Assembly (NCBI GenBank): GCA_003313425.1
Contig: NHZP01000007.1
Location: 186,001-250,000 of the forward strand
Direction of reading: 5' to 3'
Length of the DNA stretch: 64,000 nucleotides
Source: Pseudopyrenochaeta lycopersici
Taxonomy: Eukaryota; Ascomycota; Dothideomycetes; Pleosporales; Pseudopyrenochaetaceae
Positions within the stretch are counted from its first letter, which is position 1, and every line of letters starts with the position of its first letter. Below the pieces are notes generated by a model that saw only the letters and a list, made by a program, of their open reading frames with translations, did no database searches and was not told the DNA's origin. The translations under genes and the position numbers were made by a program. Below are positions 8,958 to 20,017 of this stretch, one piece after another.

Positions 8958-11900
8958 CTACGGTCCAAAGGCGCTTCTCCCCTCCACAATCCCCCGGCTG
9001 CTCTGCGTACTACTCCTACCCGCCTCACTACTTGGTTTGCCCTCACTGACATTAGTTGAATTGGCTCCCGAGCCAAGCCCAGCGCCGACGACGAGGTTAT
9101 GACCTGGAGGCGGTGGAGAACCAGTCTGTGGGCCAGCGTAAGGCGTGATTTTGATCTCCTTGCGGCCGTTGGCTTTGTAATGGAGGAGGACGTCGCCGCC
9201 ACCGCGCCACACATGTGCTCGGATGGAGGCAAGTGTCATGGTCGGAGGAATGAGCTGTGCGGCATTAGCAAGACGTCCATCTTTCATGGTATAATCAGGC
9301 TGCTGGCTTACTTGTCCGTTGCAGTAAAGTTCCAAATACTCCTCAGGCTTCAACACACTCTCACCCGACTCAGCCTTCTCAATTTCTTCCTTTGATGGCG
9401 GAGGCTCGATCCTCTCAGCAACGTAGCCCAAGATCTTACGCGCGCGCAGCATGCGATTTGCATTGAGACGGTTGTTGCTAAGTTTGGCGTTAGCCTTGGA
9501 TGCTGTTTCGAATGGGATGTAGAAGGGAATGTACCCGTCGGATGAGATGCTGGGGAGCGAGTTCTGGTGAGGCTCGAGGACGAAAGAAACCTTCACAATG
9601 TCTTTTGGCGGGAGTTGGTTCTACACAGATCAGCATTCGTGACAGCCTTGCACGTATGGAAAGATGGAAGTGCGTACCCGCAATAAGACGTCAGCGAGCC
9701 ACATGGGTGCTGCCTTCTCAATAAGATCGGCCTGCAGGCCCAAAGAGCCCACTGTACCCTCGAACAAATCCGCAACGCCACCCGCCTCGGGTCGGTCCTC
9801 CTGGATCAGAATTGTTGTGCTCGCAGGGGGTTTGAGCACCGGGGTATCATTCGGCAAGCTAGGCGCAATCTGGGTCTCCAGCTTCACCGCACCAGCCGCC
9901 AACTGCTCTTCATAACCCTGTCGGATCCGCTGAAGGGCACCGTGGAAGTTATCTTCGACGGACTTCTCGTCGGTTTTTGTGGATCGCGAGTCGCTGTCCT
10001 CTGATTTCTCGTCCACGGCAGCAGGTTTGGCCGGTTCAGCGACGGCGGTGCCAGTGCTGAATTTCTTCATGTTGAAGGACATGTTGAACTTTTTGCCGAA
10101 CATGCCCTTACCCTTCTTCGCGGGCGTGTCTTGCTCGGTAGGGGATGAGACGGCTTCCTCTTTGGACTCTGTAGAGCCCTCCTTTGCGTCAGCGGGTTTG
10201 CCGTTACCATTGGTGTTACCGTTTCCGTTTCCATTACCGGTGCCGTTGGTAGTGCCATTAGAAGCAGCCTGGCCAAAGTAGTCGCTAACTTCCTGCGTCG
10301 AGCTACGTTGCGTTTGTGTGCGTTCCAGTTGTGAGCCCTCTTCAGTGGTTGGCGTCAGGTATGGATTGTGAGAGTTGCGTGCTGCACTTTGAGGTGCAGC
10401 CATGGGCGTTGCCAACCCTATGGCTAACCCAGGTGTATGCGGCACGTGAAAACCATTGTTAGCCTTGATGGTAGAGCCAGATGTAGGTCCTGACGTCGCA
10501 TCCGTCCAGCCATTGATGCTCGGATCTGGCAATTGAATGTTGGTTGGCCGGTTAGGTTTGGGTTCTTCTTCTTTCTGTTTCACTAGGGCTGCCCGGAAGT
10601 CTTCATCCCGCTTGATCTCTTCATCAATGAGGTTGGAGAACAGGTAGCGCAGGATCCATTTGCCGAGATTGACTGGGTAGTGTTAGTGGGTGGTTGGACA
10701 GCGAACGAGGAAAAAGCTTACTCCTGTGATCTTCTCGGAAGTCGATCTGCTCGTCCAGTTGCAGCTCATCAGCATACATTTCAGCATCGAAGCAGTAATT
10801 CTCCTCAAGCACACATGTCAGGGTTCCTATCCGAGTGTCGACGCCACACCAGTGCGCTACAGTCTCACGAGTCTGTACTTCTGGTACAACGTCTTCAAGG
10901 TGCTTCTTGCCAAACGACTTGATAGGCGCACACTGGTAATTGTTAGCGTTGCACATAAGGGGTGAGGTTTGATGCATACCCGCAATAAATCCCACAACAT
11001 CACTTCTCCCGTGGTATCAAGCGTCAGCACTCGCCGGCGGTCATTGAGAAGATGATGCTTAATGAGACCGTTCTGGCCCTCAATGGAGAAGTCTGGAAGG
11101 CTACGGCATGGGACAACGACCCCCGGGTCGGAAGCCGCCATCACCTCAGAAGGCTTTCGTGTACTTGCCAGAGTGGAAGCATCAGCATCCTTGGTGGAAA
11201 AGGCCTGTGGGAAGGGTGCGTTGTTGGACATGCGGAGGAGAGCTTTGAACGGGATCTTTGGCGGGGCGCCATTGGTCGGTGGGCTTGATGCAGGAGGCGA
11301 GGGCATTCGTGTTCGCATGGTGGAAACGCTGCCCCTGTGCCATTTGTACGAGTCTGGAAGGTCGACGTCGGCGTTGGTGTCGACGTCGTTCCATCGGTTG
11401 ATGCTTGAGCTGGACGTGGCTGTCCAGATGTAGTCGCCGGCAGCCACGAGCTTGTTGACGCCCTCGTGCTCTTGGCAGACTGCCAGGGAGAAGCCCTCGT
11501 CCATTTCGGCGCAGTTGCGCACGTCGCTCTTGGCTACGATGCCGGAGCGGTCAGACGAGTAGAAGACGGACAGCTGCGGGTCGTCTGCGAACAGCGACCA
11601 CACGCTGTCGTTGTGCATGGTGAGCGTGTACATGCAGCGGCCGGCCGTCATGGACCACACCTTGACTGTCTGGTCGGACGAGGCCGTCAGGATGGTCTCG
11701 CCGTCCTGGGCGACGAGGATGTCGCGCACATTGTCCGTGTGGCCGACGAACTTGGTGATGCGCTTGCCGGTCCTCGAGTCCCAGACGCGCACGATGCTCT
11801 CGGGCCCGCCGCTGGCGATGATGTTGGGGGTGACGGCCAGTGCGTAGACTGAGCCCTTGGCCGTGTTCTCGTCCTCGCCCACGGGGATGTCGAGCTTCTT

Positions 11901-12537
11901 GCCGGCGCCATTGAGGTCCCACAGGCTGATCTTGCGGTCCAGGCCGCCCGAGGCCACCCAGGTCTCGTTGCCGCCCGGCGAGGCCACGCGCTTGACGTAG
12001 TCGGTGTGCAGGCCGATTGTCTGCGGCGGCATGGGGTCGGCGGCAGCGGGCCGCCATACCTTGACGGTGATGTCGGACGAGGCCGAGACGAGGGCGCTGC
12101 TGCCGTGGGCCAGGACAATGTCGTTGATCCAGTGGGTGTGTGCCTGGACCTGCTGGCGGAACTGCGTGGGCGGGGGCTTGTAGTTTGCGGCATTGGAGTC
12201 GGCGAAGGGGTCGCGCTCCGCGTCGGCGGGGGCGAGGTCGAGGTGCAGGTCCCAGGCGCATATCACGCCGTCTCGCCCGCCCGAGTAGCTGTTGGCTCAG
12301 CGTCAGTCTCCCAGGGCAGCTCTAGCAGCTTCACACAGCGCGCGGGACTCGTACAGGATAGCGTTCTGGGGGTCGACGGCCAAGCCATTGACTCCAAGCC
12401 TGTGTCCTCCGGCCGAGTTGGCGAGTGGCAGCACTGCACAGCGCCAGGTCAGTCGCAGCTCTCATTACGTCGCAGCGCTGCATGCAGCGGCGGGCAAACC
12501 CACCGTACGAGATGCGCTTCCGCGCGTTGCGTCCCAT
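8958..12537 (-). CDS. WDR48: WDR48/UAF1-type WD40 protein, deubiquitinase cofactor
   Basis: Seven exons on the minus strand: 12537-12504, 12433-12355, 12288-10980, 10932-10722, 10672-9678, 9620-9312 and 9254-8958; 1077 residues. Junctions restore the family sequence: 'RISYVLP', then '[20 protein letters not shown]', '[11 protein letters not shown]', and later '[17 protein letters not shown]'. An N-terminal seven-blade propeller (about residues 20-470) is followed by a disordered, Asn/Gly-rich linker and the conserved C-terminal DUF3337 region ('[20 protein letters not shown]' near the end). Known role: binds and activates USP1/12/46-type deubiquitinases (Bun107 in fission yeast, Duf1 in budding yeast). 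The last intron (57 bases, 9311-9255) is in frame without a stop, so its removal rests on family sequence and good splice signals. It is convergent with PET8. Confidence 0.9.
10201..10260 (-). repeat. Imperfect hexanucleotide repeat encoding an Asn-Gly tract in WDR48
   Basis: Repeated GGTAAC/GGAAAC/GGCACC-like units on the minus strand encode alternating Asn, Gly and Thr ('NGTTNGTGNGNGNGNTNGNG') in the linker between the propeller and the C-terminal domain. Probably length-variable between strains. Confidence 0.75.
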
Positions 12538-13238
12538 GCCCCCAAACTAGCACGTGGCTAACATGTGATTGTTCCTGGTCGGTGGTGGAGTCGCTCCCTG
12601 CGTGTGCGAGGAAGTGAATGCAGCGGGATTGTAAGTCTGCCGACTGTGAGACGGCGAGACTGCGAGATGGCTGGCACGGCGTAGTCGCCTCGTAGTGCCC
12701 TGGATCCTCCGCCAGCCGCTAACCAAGGCCCCGGCGACCAGTGCGCTACAGATCTCCCCAACGGCCGCTATACTATACTTTTGCGCGCGGAACAATACGT
12801 CACACCAGCCCTAAGGCTCAGTCCCTTCGCTGAACGCCTGGAGAAGTTCCGCGCCGACTGGCCCTCTCCCACACCTTTCTCCAGGCACGTGGAACTTTCC
12901 TTAGCTGCGTCACCACATTGCTTGTTCAGGCCCCCGCCCTGTGGCTTTCGTATTCGCTGTTGGCGCGCCTAGGCGTCTGTTCCCCACTACACCGCTTTAG
13001 CTCTTGCCAGACTACCGTACTGGCCCGTCCAACTACTACAACTTCGGCAGCTTACTGAACAGCATAGAGCAACTAGGTATTGGCAGATTCATCTATCAAT
13101 ATATACACATATACACCTTCCACTGCATCATCTCCGATACATCCAACGCCGGAACAACGCCTTACTCATGGGACCATGACAGCGTCCCAGATCATTCCAA
13201 ACGCCAAGGCATCCCGTCTGCTTTACATAAATTCATTG
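12538..13238. other. Intergenic between WDR48 start and SCAP stop (0.70 kb)
   Basis: Promoter side of WDR48 plus the 3' flank of SCAP. GC-rich near WDR48. No supported gene or RNA seen; open frames across it overlap the SCAP 3' end and have no domain. Confidence 0.5.
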
Positions 13239-16200
13239 TCAATGAAGTTTCCTGCCCACGCCCTTGCGATTCGTCCTTTTGTACGACCCAAGTCCAATAT
13301 CAACAATGCCCTCATCCAGACTCATCAACCCATCAAAAGATTCCTTACCCAGCGTGACAATCTTGACCGTATTACCAAATCCTACGGCGATGCTTCGCTT
13401 GCCCAGCTTGGTAATCGGCCCTGGAGCAGCGACGAAGAGATCATCGTCAAACGACGATTCCGCAAACTCCTCTGGGCCATCCGGGAGCAGCGGTCTGCTG
13501 CAAAACTCGCCAGTCGAAGAGAGTGTCCATGCTTCCCATTCTGTGTCGCTGCTCTGAACACAACCCCGATTGCGGTTGGTGAAGGAGTCGAGCGTTCCAA
13601 ACAAGCCATGCGGGGTGCTCGGTTTGCGAGCGCGTTGCCTGACCACAGACGCGAGGGCAGCGCTCCGGGCTGCCGGGTAGTCTTCGTCGTCAGAGGCCGC
13701 CGACGATGGAGTAGGCGGCTGTACACATTTTCTAATTCCTACTACGCTGAGTGCGCTTGTAGATTCCCAGACACCGGCAGGCTTGACGCAGAGTGCTGAC
13801 TCCTTCGCCCGGTCAAGCCCGTGGCATTGATATTTCTCCCTGTCCGGTGGCTTCCCAAGGCATATTTGTGACGTCGTCGTCTCGTCCAAAGTGAACGATT
13901 GCATAATCATGTAGTCGCTATTTTCTTCCATATATGCGACTGACAGAGAGTGCACAGCTGGCGCCCCGCAGGGACATGACCGTCGTGCTGAGTGCATGAT
14001 TCGAAAAGTATGAGGTTCCACATGGCCAATCTGGAAGGCGTGTATAAGCGCTCTGCTACTAAAGTCGAACACCTCAGCCTCTTCATCGCGGAGCGCAAAG
14101 ATGAGTCCGAGGCTGGGCACACTTTCAATGCATTTAATCTTAGCAGGGTTGCTGCCTGGCGGTGGCCCTGGATCCAAGCCGGCAACTACTTCGGTCGTGG
14201 GATTGCTGTCCTCTTTCAACGGCAAGATATGCACCTCCCCAGGCTTGGTAACGAACACCAGGCTCGTTTCTCCTTTGGTGCTCGTATAGATTGTCGAACA
14301 TACAATTGGGCTGGAGCTTATTCGCTTAGTCCGATGGATGCCCGTACGCGCCTCGAGCTCCGTGAGGTAGCCGTCTGGGCTGACAATGATGAGACATATT
14401 TTTTCGGCATCTGTACGCGTCATAAGTGTAACAAACGAGAAGAGAATCGGCACCTGGCCACGAAGATCAACTTTTGGAAACATTAAGAAACGCGAAGCAG
14501 CGATACCCCAAAGCCCAATTTGGCCGGTATCCGCGCACAACGCGAGTAGGCTTCCGCCCTCATCCATCGCGCTTGAATGTATAGGCCAAAGTTTTGGTTT
14601 CATAGATGCCGTCTGCAATGTCGTTTGCAAGTACCCGCTCCGTCCGTGCAGCCATATTGCTGTAGACCGGTCCAAGGAAATGGTAGCAAGATGGCCTTTC
14701 GAGCAGGTGATCAGACGGACCACATCCAAGGTCTGCGGCGTTGGCAGCGTCTTGACAGAGAGCACTGCTTCCTCATCGTCATCTCCATCTGATGATGCAG
14801 GAATCCCGGTCCACAAGAGATAGTTCAAGAACAAAGTAACGCCAGCAATCAAGAAGACAGCTAACAAAGCTACTGGAAAGGCGTGTCCTTGAGCGAAGCG
14901 ACGAAGGCCATCGTTAAGAGATGTTGGCGGCTGAGGTCTGTCTCTTCCGCGTGCCCCTTTTGAAACAACGAGGAGTGGGTCGTATATGCGAGCTATGAAG
15001 CTGTGAGCACCAGGTTTGATAAAGCCAAACATCTCGCGCGCAGTGTTATGGTCCTGCAGCCTCAGCCAGTCGGCGGGAGTTCTCGCTTGGTTGATCGGAG
15101 GTGGACTCCACGTTTGATCAAGACTACGTTTATGCTTCCTTGACAGAAATTTCCGACGAAAAGTTTTGAAGGATAGTTGTTCGTCGTTGGCGTCGAAGAA
15201 GTGCCAGTTGATGGCTACAATGATTGAAAAAATGGCGACTGAACCCGCAAAGCGCGTGCTCAGTGGCGAGTTGCCCTCCCGGACAGCAGCAAGCCAAGAC
15301 TGACGCTCTTGACGCTTCTTCTTCGTTGCTTGGCTGAGATCAATTCGCTCCAGGGAATCGGACAATTCCATTCGTTGTACATCGACACTCAATACGGCGA
15401 CGAAGAAGGTCAGATGAAAGACAAGATCAAACACAAGCGTCACTGCTGCGAAGACGCAAAAGTCTGCCACCCATGGCGTGACGAGCCGCGAGCAAAGATA
15501 GATCAAGGCAAGGTTTTGGAACGCGATGGCAAGGGAGAGGTGACCGACTTCGCCCAGCGCATTTCCGATGCGTTGATGCGGGGCGAGTTCAGGTGGTGTC
15601 TCTAGAACAACATTGATCAATCGAAATCTAGACGTACTTAGCACATGTCCAGGACCTGTCAGAATGATGCACGTACATGTTTCCGAGTCCAAAACAAAAA
15701 ACAACTGCAGGAAACCAGGGCCTGGGTATGCGCGCTAAATCGATCCCAAGGTATGTACATAACGTGAAGCTAGCAATTATGCATATGGTCATCTGGATTC
15801 TGCGGGTGAGTAGTGGTAGAGACATCCGGGGCATGTGGGCTTACCTTGGCACATATCGTGACAAGCAAACCGAACCAGCTCTTCACAGCACGAAGCTGCA
15901 TCATCCTCCATATTACATATGCTGCCGTCACGAGGTAGGAGGCAGCCAAAAACAAATCATCGTTCAAGGTCATTGGCCGGAAGCGGAACTCGTACAGTCG
16001 GCTTCGCCGGACCTGGCCATCTGGCGGAAATATCGTCCAGCCTGGAGAGAGACCTTCAGCTAGTTGTCGTGACCTCGACTCCCAGATGGCTCCTAGCTGG
16101 GAGTCGGTCTGGTCGAACAAGGAGACGACCAAGGCGTCTGCAGCACGGAGCTTGGTGCTGGAGAATAGTTTGCCGGCAAACACAGTGCTCGGGCGGAGGG

Positions 16201-16835
16201 TGAAGTTGAGCGCCGAGCGGATTTTGGTGTGGGCGTTGATGGTGCCCAACAGATTCTGGTCGGCCTCCAGCGCGGTGAGAGAGCAATCCCAGTACATCAA
16301 CGGCGAATGCCACCCCCACTTCTCGCCAGCGGCCGCTGCTAGGCATCCTCGAGTGTCGCGAGCGGGCATGGCTTGATCCACGGCCGCGTTGTCAAAGCCG
16401 GTGCCAATCAGGGCCTCCTGGACGTACAAGGCTTCACGCAAGACCGGCAGGTCGATGGCATTCATGTAGTCGCCGTGGACCCAAACCTGACGCACCATGA
16501 CATCGGCATCTCGCCCGCCCTCGATCTCGGTGGTTGACGTCCAGACATGCTTGGGGAGGTTGCGCAGGCCGGCGGCGGCGGAGCTCTCGGTCTGGAAGAT
16601 GGCCTGGTAGCAGGGCACCACGGAGATGGCGATGGTCAGCACGATGGAGAGCAGCCAATGTCGGGCAGTGGCCGTGCCGTGGGCCTGGAAGGCGCGTCGG
16701 ATGGGGTGCGAGGTGGACAGCCGTGGTGGCTCAGTGGTACTGCGAGCACCCGTTTCAGCATGTGAGAGCGACGTCAGGCGCGTACATTTTGGCAACAACT
16801 CACCCACGCAGCGGATAAAGGAGGTACCAGATCAT
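13239..16835 (-). CDS. SCAP: SREBP cleavage-activating protein (SCAP) with sterol-sensing domain
   Basis: Four exons on the minus strand: 16835-16804, 16739-15845, 15792-15677 and 15627-13239; 1143 residues. Exon 1 (32 bases) encodes only 'MIWYLLYPLR' plus part of a Gly, joining 'GTTEPPRLSTSHPIRRAF'. A first membrane segment (about residues 37-57) and a luminal loop are followed by the sterol-sensing domain (about 285-430, including 'LETPPELAPHQRIGNALGEVG'). The next cytosolic loop has 'RMELSDSLE' (MELSDS at 434-439), aligned with the MELADL COPII-sorting motif of animal SCAP. A further membrane segment near residue 615 precedes a WD40-like C-terminal half. Role: senses ER sterols and escorts SREBP to the Golgi, controlling ergosterol and hypoxia genes. 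No SREBP gene lies in this window. Confidence 0.9.
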
Positions 16836-17795
16836 TCGGCGCCGCGGTCCCTATCCAAGGGCATGCCCGGAGTCGTAGGTGAGCGGCTTCAGCGGCAGCT
16901 GGGCGTTTGCGACGCACTCGATGTCGGTTGCGATAATGGCGAGCGTGGGGCGGCTCATTCATCGGTCGGGGCAGCGCGGAGGACAGCCGGACGGCGCAGG
17001 TGTTTAGCAGGAGGTCGGTGGACGACGGCGCAGATTCAGTAGCGGAGACGGGGACGAGGGAAGGGCGGTATCGATGTGCATGATTGTACTATTCGTGGCG
17101 CTCGCGGCGCCGATGTCGAGTATGCGGTTGCCAAGCACTCTCCTGGGAGCGCATCGGGCTCGCTTGCTTGGTGTAACACATTCCAAGCAACCTCGCCAAT
17201 GATCCGTCTCAATTGAAAGCGGCTGGCCCAGCCGTCCCAATAGAGCTGCCACAGCAGCAGAGAGAAGGCCGTCCGTTTCACAGCTGCTGCTCGCTCAATC
17301 GGCGACCTTGACCACGTCGGCGACGCGACAAGCAACGAATTATCTGGCCTCGCCGAGGCGCAGCCACCAGTTGCATCTGTGGCTTGGACAAGCACTCTGA
17401 CGTATGCATCCATCTGTCTATTCTGTAAACAGTCTATCCCAGCATCGACGCGGATGCAGGGACTGTGTCACGCTCTGCCCATTCATTAGAACCCTGACCC
17501 ACCACCATGTCCCAAAGAAGCGTCCCTGTCACCGCAACGTCGAACATGGCTCTCTGCCCCGCCATACTAGTCAGGTTCTACAAAAATGTTGACCATGTTG
17601 CGACGCCGGCTCCATCTCGGGCCACCATTGACTGTCAATTAACGTGCGTTGCTGCTCCAGCCTCAGCCGTTTGGCAGCCCGCGGAGTCTACGCCAGGCCC
17701 ACTTCATTTGACAGTGGCATCGACATCAATCCGCCCGAGTATGTGCACTTTGTCTGGCCGATACTGCACCACGATATAGTTTGTGCCCTCACCGC
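16836..17795. other. Intergenic between SCAP start and ACL4 stop (0.96 kb)
   Basis: Promoter region of SCAP and 3' flank of ACL4. Short open frames on both strands have no domain or plausible splice continuation. No convincing sterol-response element could be assigned by eye. Confidence 0.5.
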
Positions 17796-18941
17796 TCAGG
17801 TGCCATCCATTTCATCATCCTCGTCCACCGCCTCATCATCATCATCTGCGTCTTCCCACTCTTCGTCCTCTTCGCCCGTAGACGGGCCCAGAACATCATT
17901 GAGTTCCTTCAGAATCTCGTCCGCATGCTCCTTTAAACGCTCATCCTCATACTCGAGCATAGTAAACAGCTTCAGGCAATTCTCGAGCCAGTCACGGCTG
18001 GCACGCAACAGTGACGTCGCCACCTTGTCCTCGCCTTTTGTCTTTTGCTTCCCGGCCAACAGATGCAGACACCATCCTCCGAGATACCACGCCTCAACAC
18101 TACCATCATTCTCACCTACTAATCTCTCCAAGACCTCGATGGCTTCGTCCTCCATCTCAGCCTCCATTAGCAAGCGAGAGAGACTGATTCGAGTCGAGTA
18201 GTCTGGCACTTTGGGGTCGTCTGGGTCAAGGTCCTTCCACAAGTCCATGCTTCGGCTTAGCGCTGATTTTGCCTCTTCGGGTCGTAGTTGTGAAATGCGT
18301 ATTGATGCCAGTGTTTGCAGCGGTTCTGGATTTTCTGGTGCAAATAGTAATGCTTCGGTGACTGCGGCGTCGCATCGCGCTTCAGCCTCTTCCTCCCATG
18401 ATAAATCGGTCATGTAGACCTCTGCAATGCCACAGAGAGAGTTTGCCACCTTCTGCTTCTTTTCTTCCAAAAGTTCCTCGACCTCACCCTTCTTGACCAG
18501 CCTTCCTTCCAGCTCACTGATTTCTCGTTTGAGCACGTCCACGCCTTTCTCGAACCATCGCACGCTCTCTGCACCCCCCTCCTCATTCAACTGTGCGAGC
18601 CATAGAAACTTCTCAGCGCCATCGTGCGTGCCTTCAGGGTCGATCATGATTGCTGCTTGGAATGCCTCTCTGGCGGCGTCCGGGTCGCCCAATTCTACAT
18701 TGATTTCGCCGAGTAGATTTAGTGCAGGAAGCGCCGCTGCCGATGGTTTCGATGAAGGCTGAAGAAGGTTCAGCGCTCGTCTCGCTGCGACCAGTGCCTC
18801 TTCCGGTTGTGAAGTCTGGAGAAGTGTTGCCGCTTGAACTAAGAGTTCTTCTGGCGACGCTTTCGGCTTTTTTGACCCATTCGATGCGCCATTCTTTACG
18901 CTCTTCTTCGCTTTACGATCTGAGGGCTTCGTTTTCGCCAT
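17796..18941 (-). CDS. ACL4: Assembly chaperone of ribosomal protein L4 (TPR protein)
   Basis: A single exon of 381 residues. The Lys-rich N-terminus (MAKTKPSDRKAKKSVKNG) is followed by tetratricopeptide repeats over about residues 30-340: 'ATLLQTSQPEEALVAARRAL', 'LNLLGEINVELGDPDAAREAFQAAI', 'AESVRWFEKGVDVL', 'EALLFAPENPEPLQTLASI' and 'ISLSRLLMEAEMEDEAIEVLERL'. The C-terminus is strongly acidic (EEDEEWEDADDDDEAVDEDDEMDGT-like run). This architecture (superhelical TPRs plus acidic tail) matches yeast Acl4, which binds the internal loop of nascent Rpl4 and delivers it to the pre-60S particle. It is divergent from GIR2, with 161 bases between start codons. No Nop-type or other extra domain is seen. 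Confidence 0.85.
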   Translation of the reverse strand: MAKTKPSDRKAKKSVKNGASNGSKKPKASPEELLVQAATLLQTSQPEEALVAARRALNLLQPSSKPSAAALPALNLLGEINVELGDPDAAREAFQAAIMIDPEGTHDGAEKFLWLAQLNEEGGAESVRWFEKGVDVLKREISELEGRLVKKGEVEELLEEKKQKVANSLCGIAEVYMTDLSWEEEAEARCDAAVTEALLFAPENPEPLQTLASIRISQLRPEEAKSALSRSMDLWKDLDPDDPKVPDYSTRISLSRLLMEAEMEDEAIEVLERLVGENDGSVEAWYLGGWCLHLLAGKQKTKGEDKVATSLLRASRDWLENCLKLFTMLEYEDERLKEHADEILKELNDVLGPSTGEEDEEWEDADDDDEAVDEDDEMDGT

Positions 18942-19102
18942 GGTGTGAAATTATCGTCGTTGCATGTGGGGGAACGCAGTGACGAAGTTGTGCCAAAAAT
19001 TATTTCTCAATGTCGGCAATCGGAGCTAACGTGGGGAGGTTGCGCCCCGCCAAAGCGAAGCCTCAGCGTCACTTCTAACACCAGAAGCTGCAATAATTGA
19101 CA
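18942..19102. promoter_or_regulatory. Compact bidirectional promoter ACL4 / GIR2
   Basis: Only 161 bases lie between the divergent start codons of a ribosomal-protein chaperone and a polysome-associated regulator, so both 5' untranslated regions and control sites must lie here. No named motif is assigned with confidence. Confidence 0.6.
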
Positions 19103-19928
19103 ATGGGTATAGAAGAGCAACAAGAGGAGCGAGAAGTCCTCGAGTCCATATTTCCGGAAGAAATAACAGGTAGACCAAACTCTTCGCCATCGTCTTGAAA
19201 TGCACTAACAGTATCTCACCAGACGTTTCCGAAACTGAGTTCCGAGTCGCCATACAGCTCGATGATGGCCGACATGAAGATGAAGAGCTTGAAGATGAGC
19301 AGCGTATGTCTCTCCCTAAATCCCATGTATCATATCATTTCTAATGTTGTCAATAGCAACAATAATCCTCAACGTCCAATATCCCCCAAACTACCCGGAC
19401 GAGGCCCCGCGATTGGACATCACACAACCCCCCAACGCCCCCAAACACCCCTACCTCGACATCCAAGAAGATAAATCGCGGCTCTTAGACTCTCTCACAG
19501 AAACCATCGAAGAAAACCTCGGCATGGCCATGATATTCACCCTCGTGACCGTCCTAAAGGACAGCGCTGAACTCCTCATCACGGAGCGGCAGAACGCAAA
19601 GCAAGCGCTCGCAGATATGGAAGCTGCGAAAGCCGAAGAGGAGGAGAACAAAAAGTTCCAGGGCGAGGCTGTAACGCGGGAAACCTTCTTGGCGTGGAGG
19701 GAGAGGTTTAGGAAGGAGATGGAAGAGGAAGCAAAGAGGCGGGAGGAGGAGAAGGAAGCAGAGGATAAGAAGAAGAGAATTGCCAAGGAAGAGAAGAAGT
19801 TGACAGGGAGAGAGTTGTGGGAGAAGGGGCTGGTTGGGAAGGTGGATGAGGATGCGGATGATGAGGAAGGAGAGGAGGTGGATATTGACAAATTAAGCAT
19901 CTCTGCTGCAGCAGCAGCAGCTTCATGA
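19103..19928 (+). CDS. GIR2: RWD-domain protein GIR2 (RWDD1 / DFRP2 homolog)
   Basis: Three exons: 19103-19169, 19223-19303 and 19357-19928; 239 residues. Exon 1 encodes 'MGIEEQQEEREVLESIFPEE', the classical start of an RWD domain. Exon 2 continues 'DVSETEFRVAIQLDDGRHED'. Exon 3 opens 'PTIILNVQYPPNYPDEAPRL' with the YPPNYPDEAP signature. A long charged coiled coil follows (about residues 115-190), then an acidic C-terminus ending in a short Ala run encoded by GCA/GCT repeats. Known role: the RWD domain binds the Gcn2 activator Gcn1, and Gir2 pairs with the GTPase Rbg2 on translating ribosomes. It is divergent from ACL4 and convergent with the LYR gene 89 bases downstream. Confidence 0.9.
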
Positions 19929-20017
19929 TATATACTAAAGTCTATCATTTTGAACAAGAATATACCCATCTCACTGCCATAGGACATAATCTGGACATCG
20001 TTCAACGGACAGCACCT

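Noticed and set aside
11551..12261. 236-codon frame overlapping WDR48 in another minus-strand frame
   Set aside because: A shadow of the GC-rich WD40 exon; it is Arg/Pro/His-rich with no domain.
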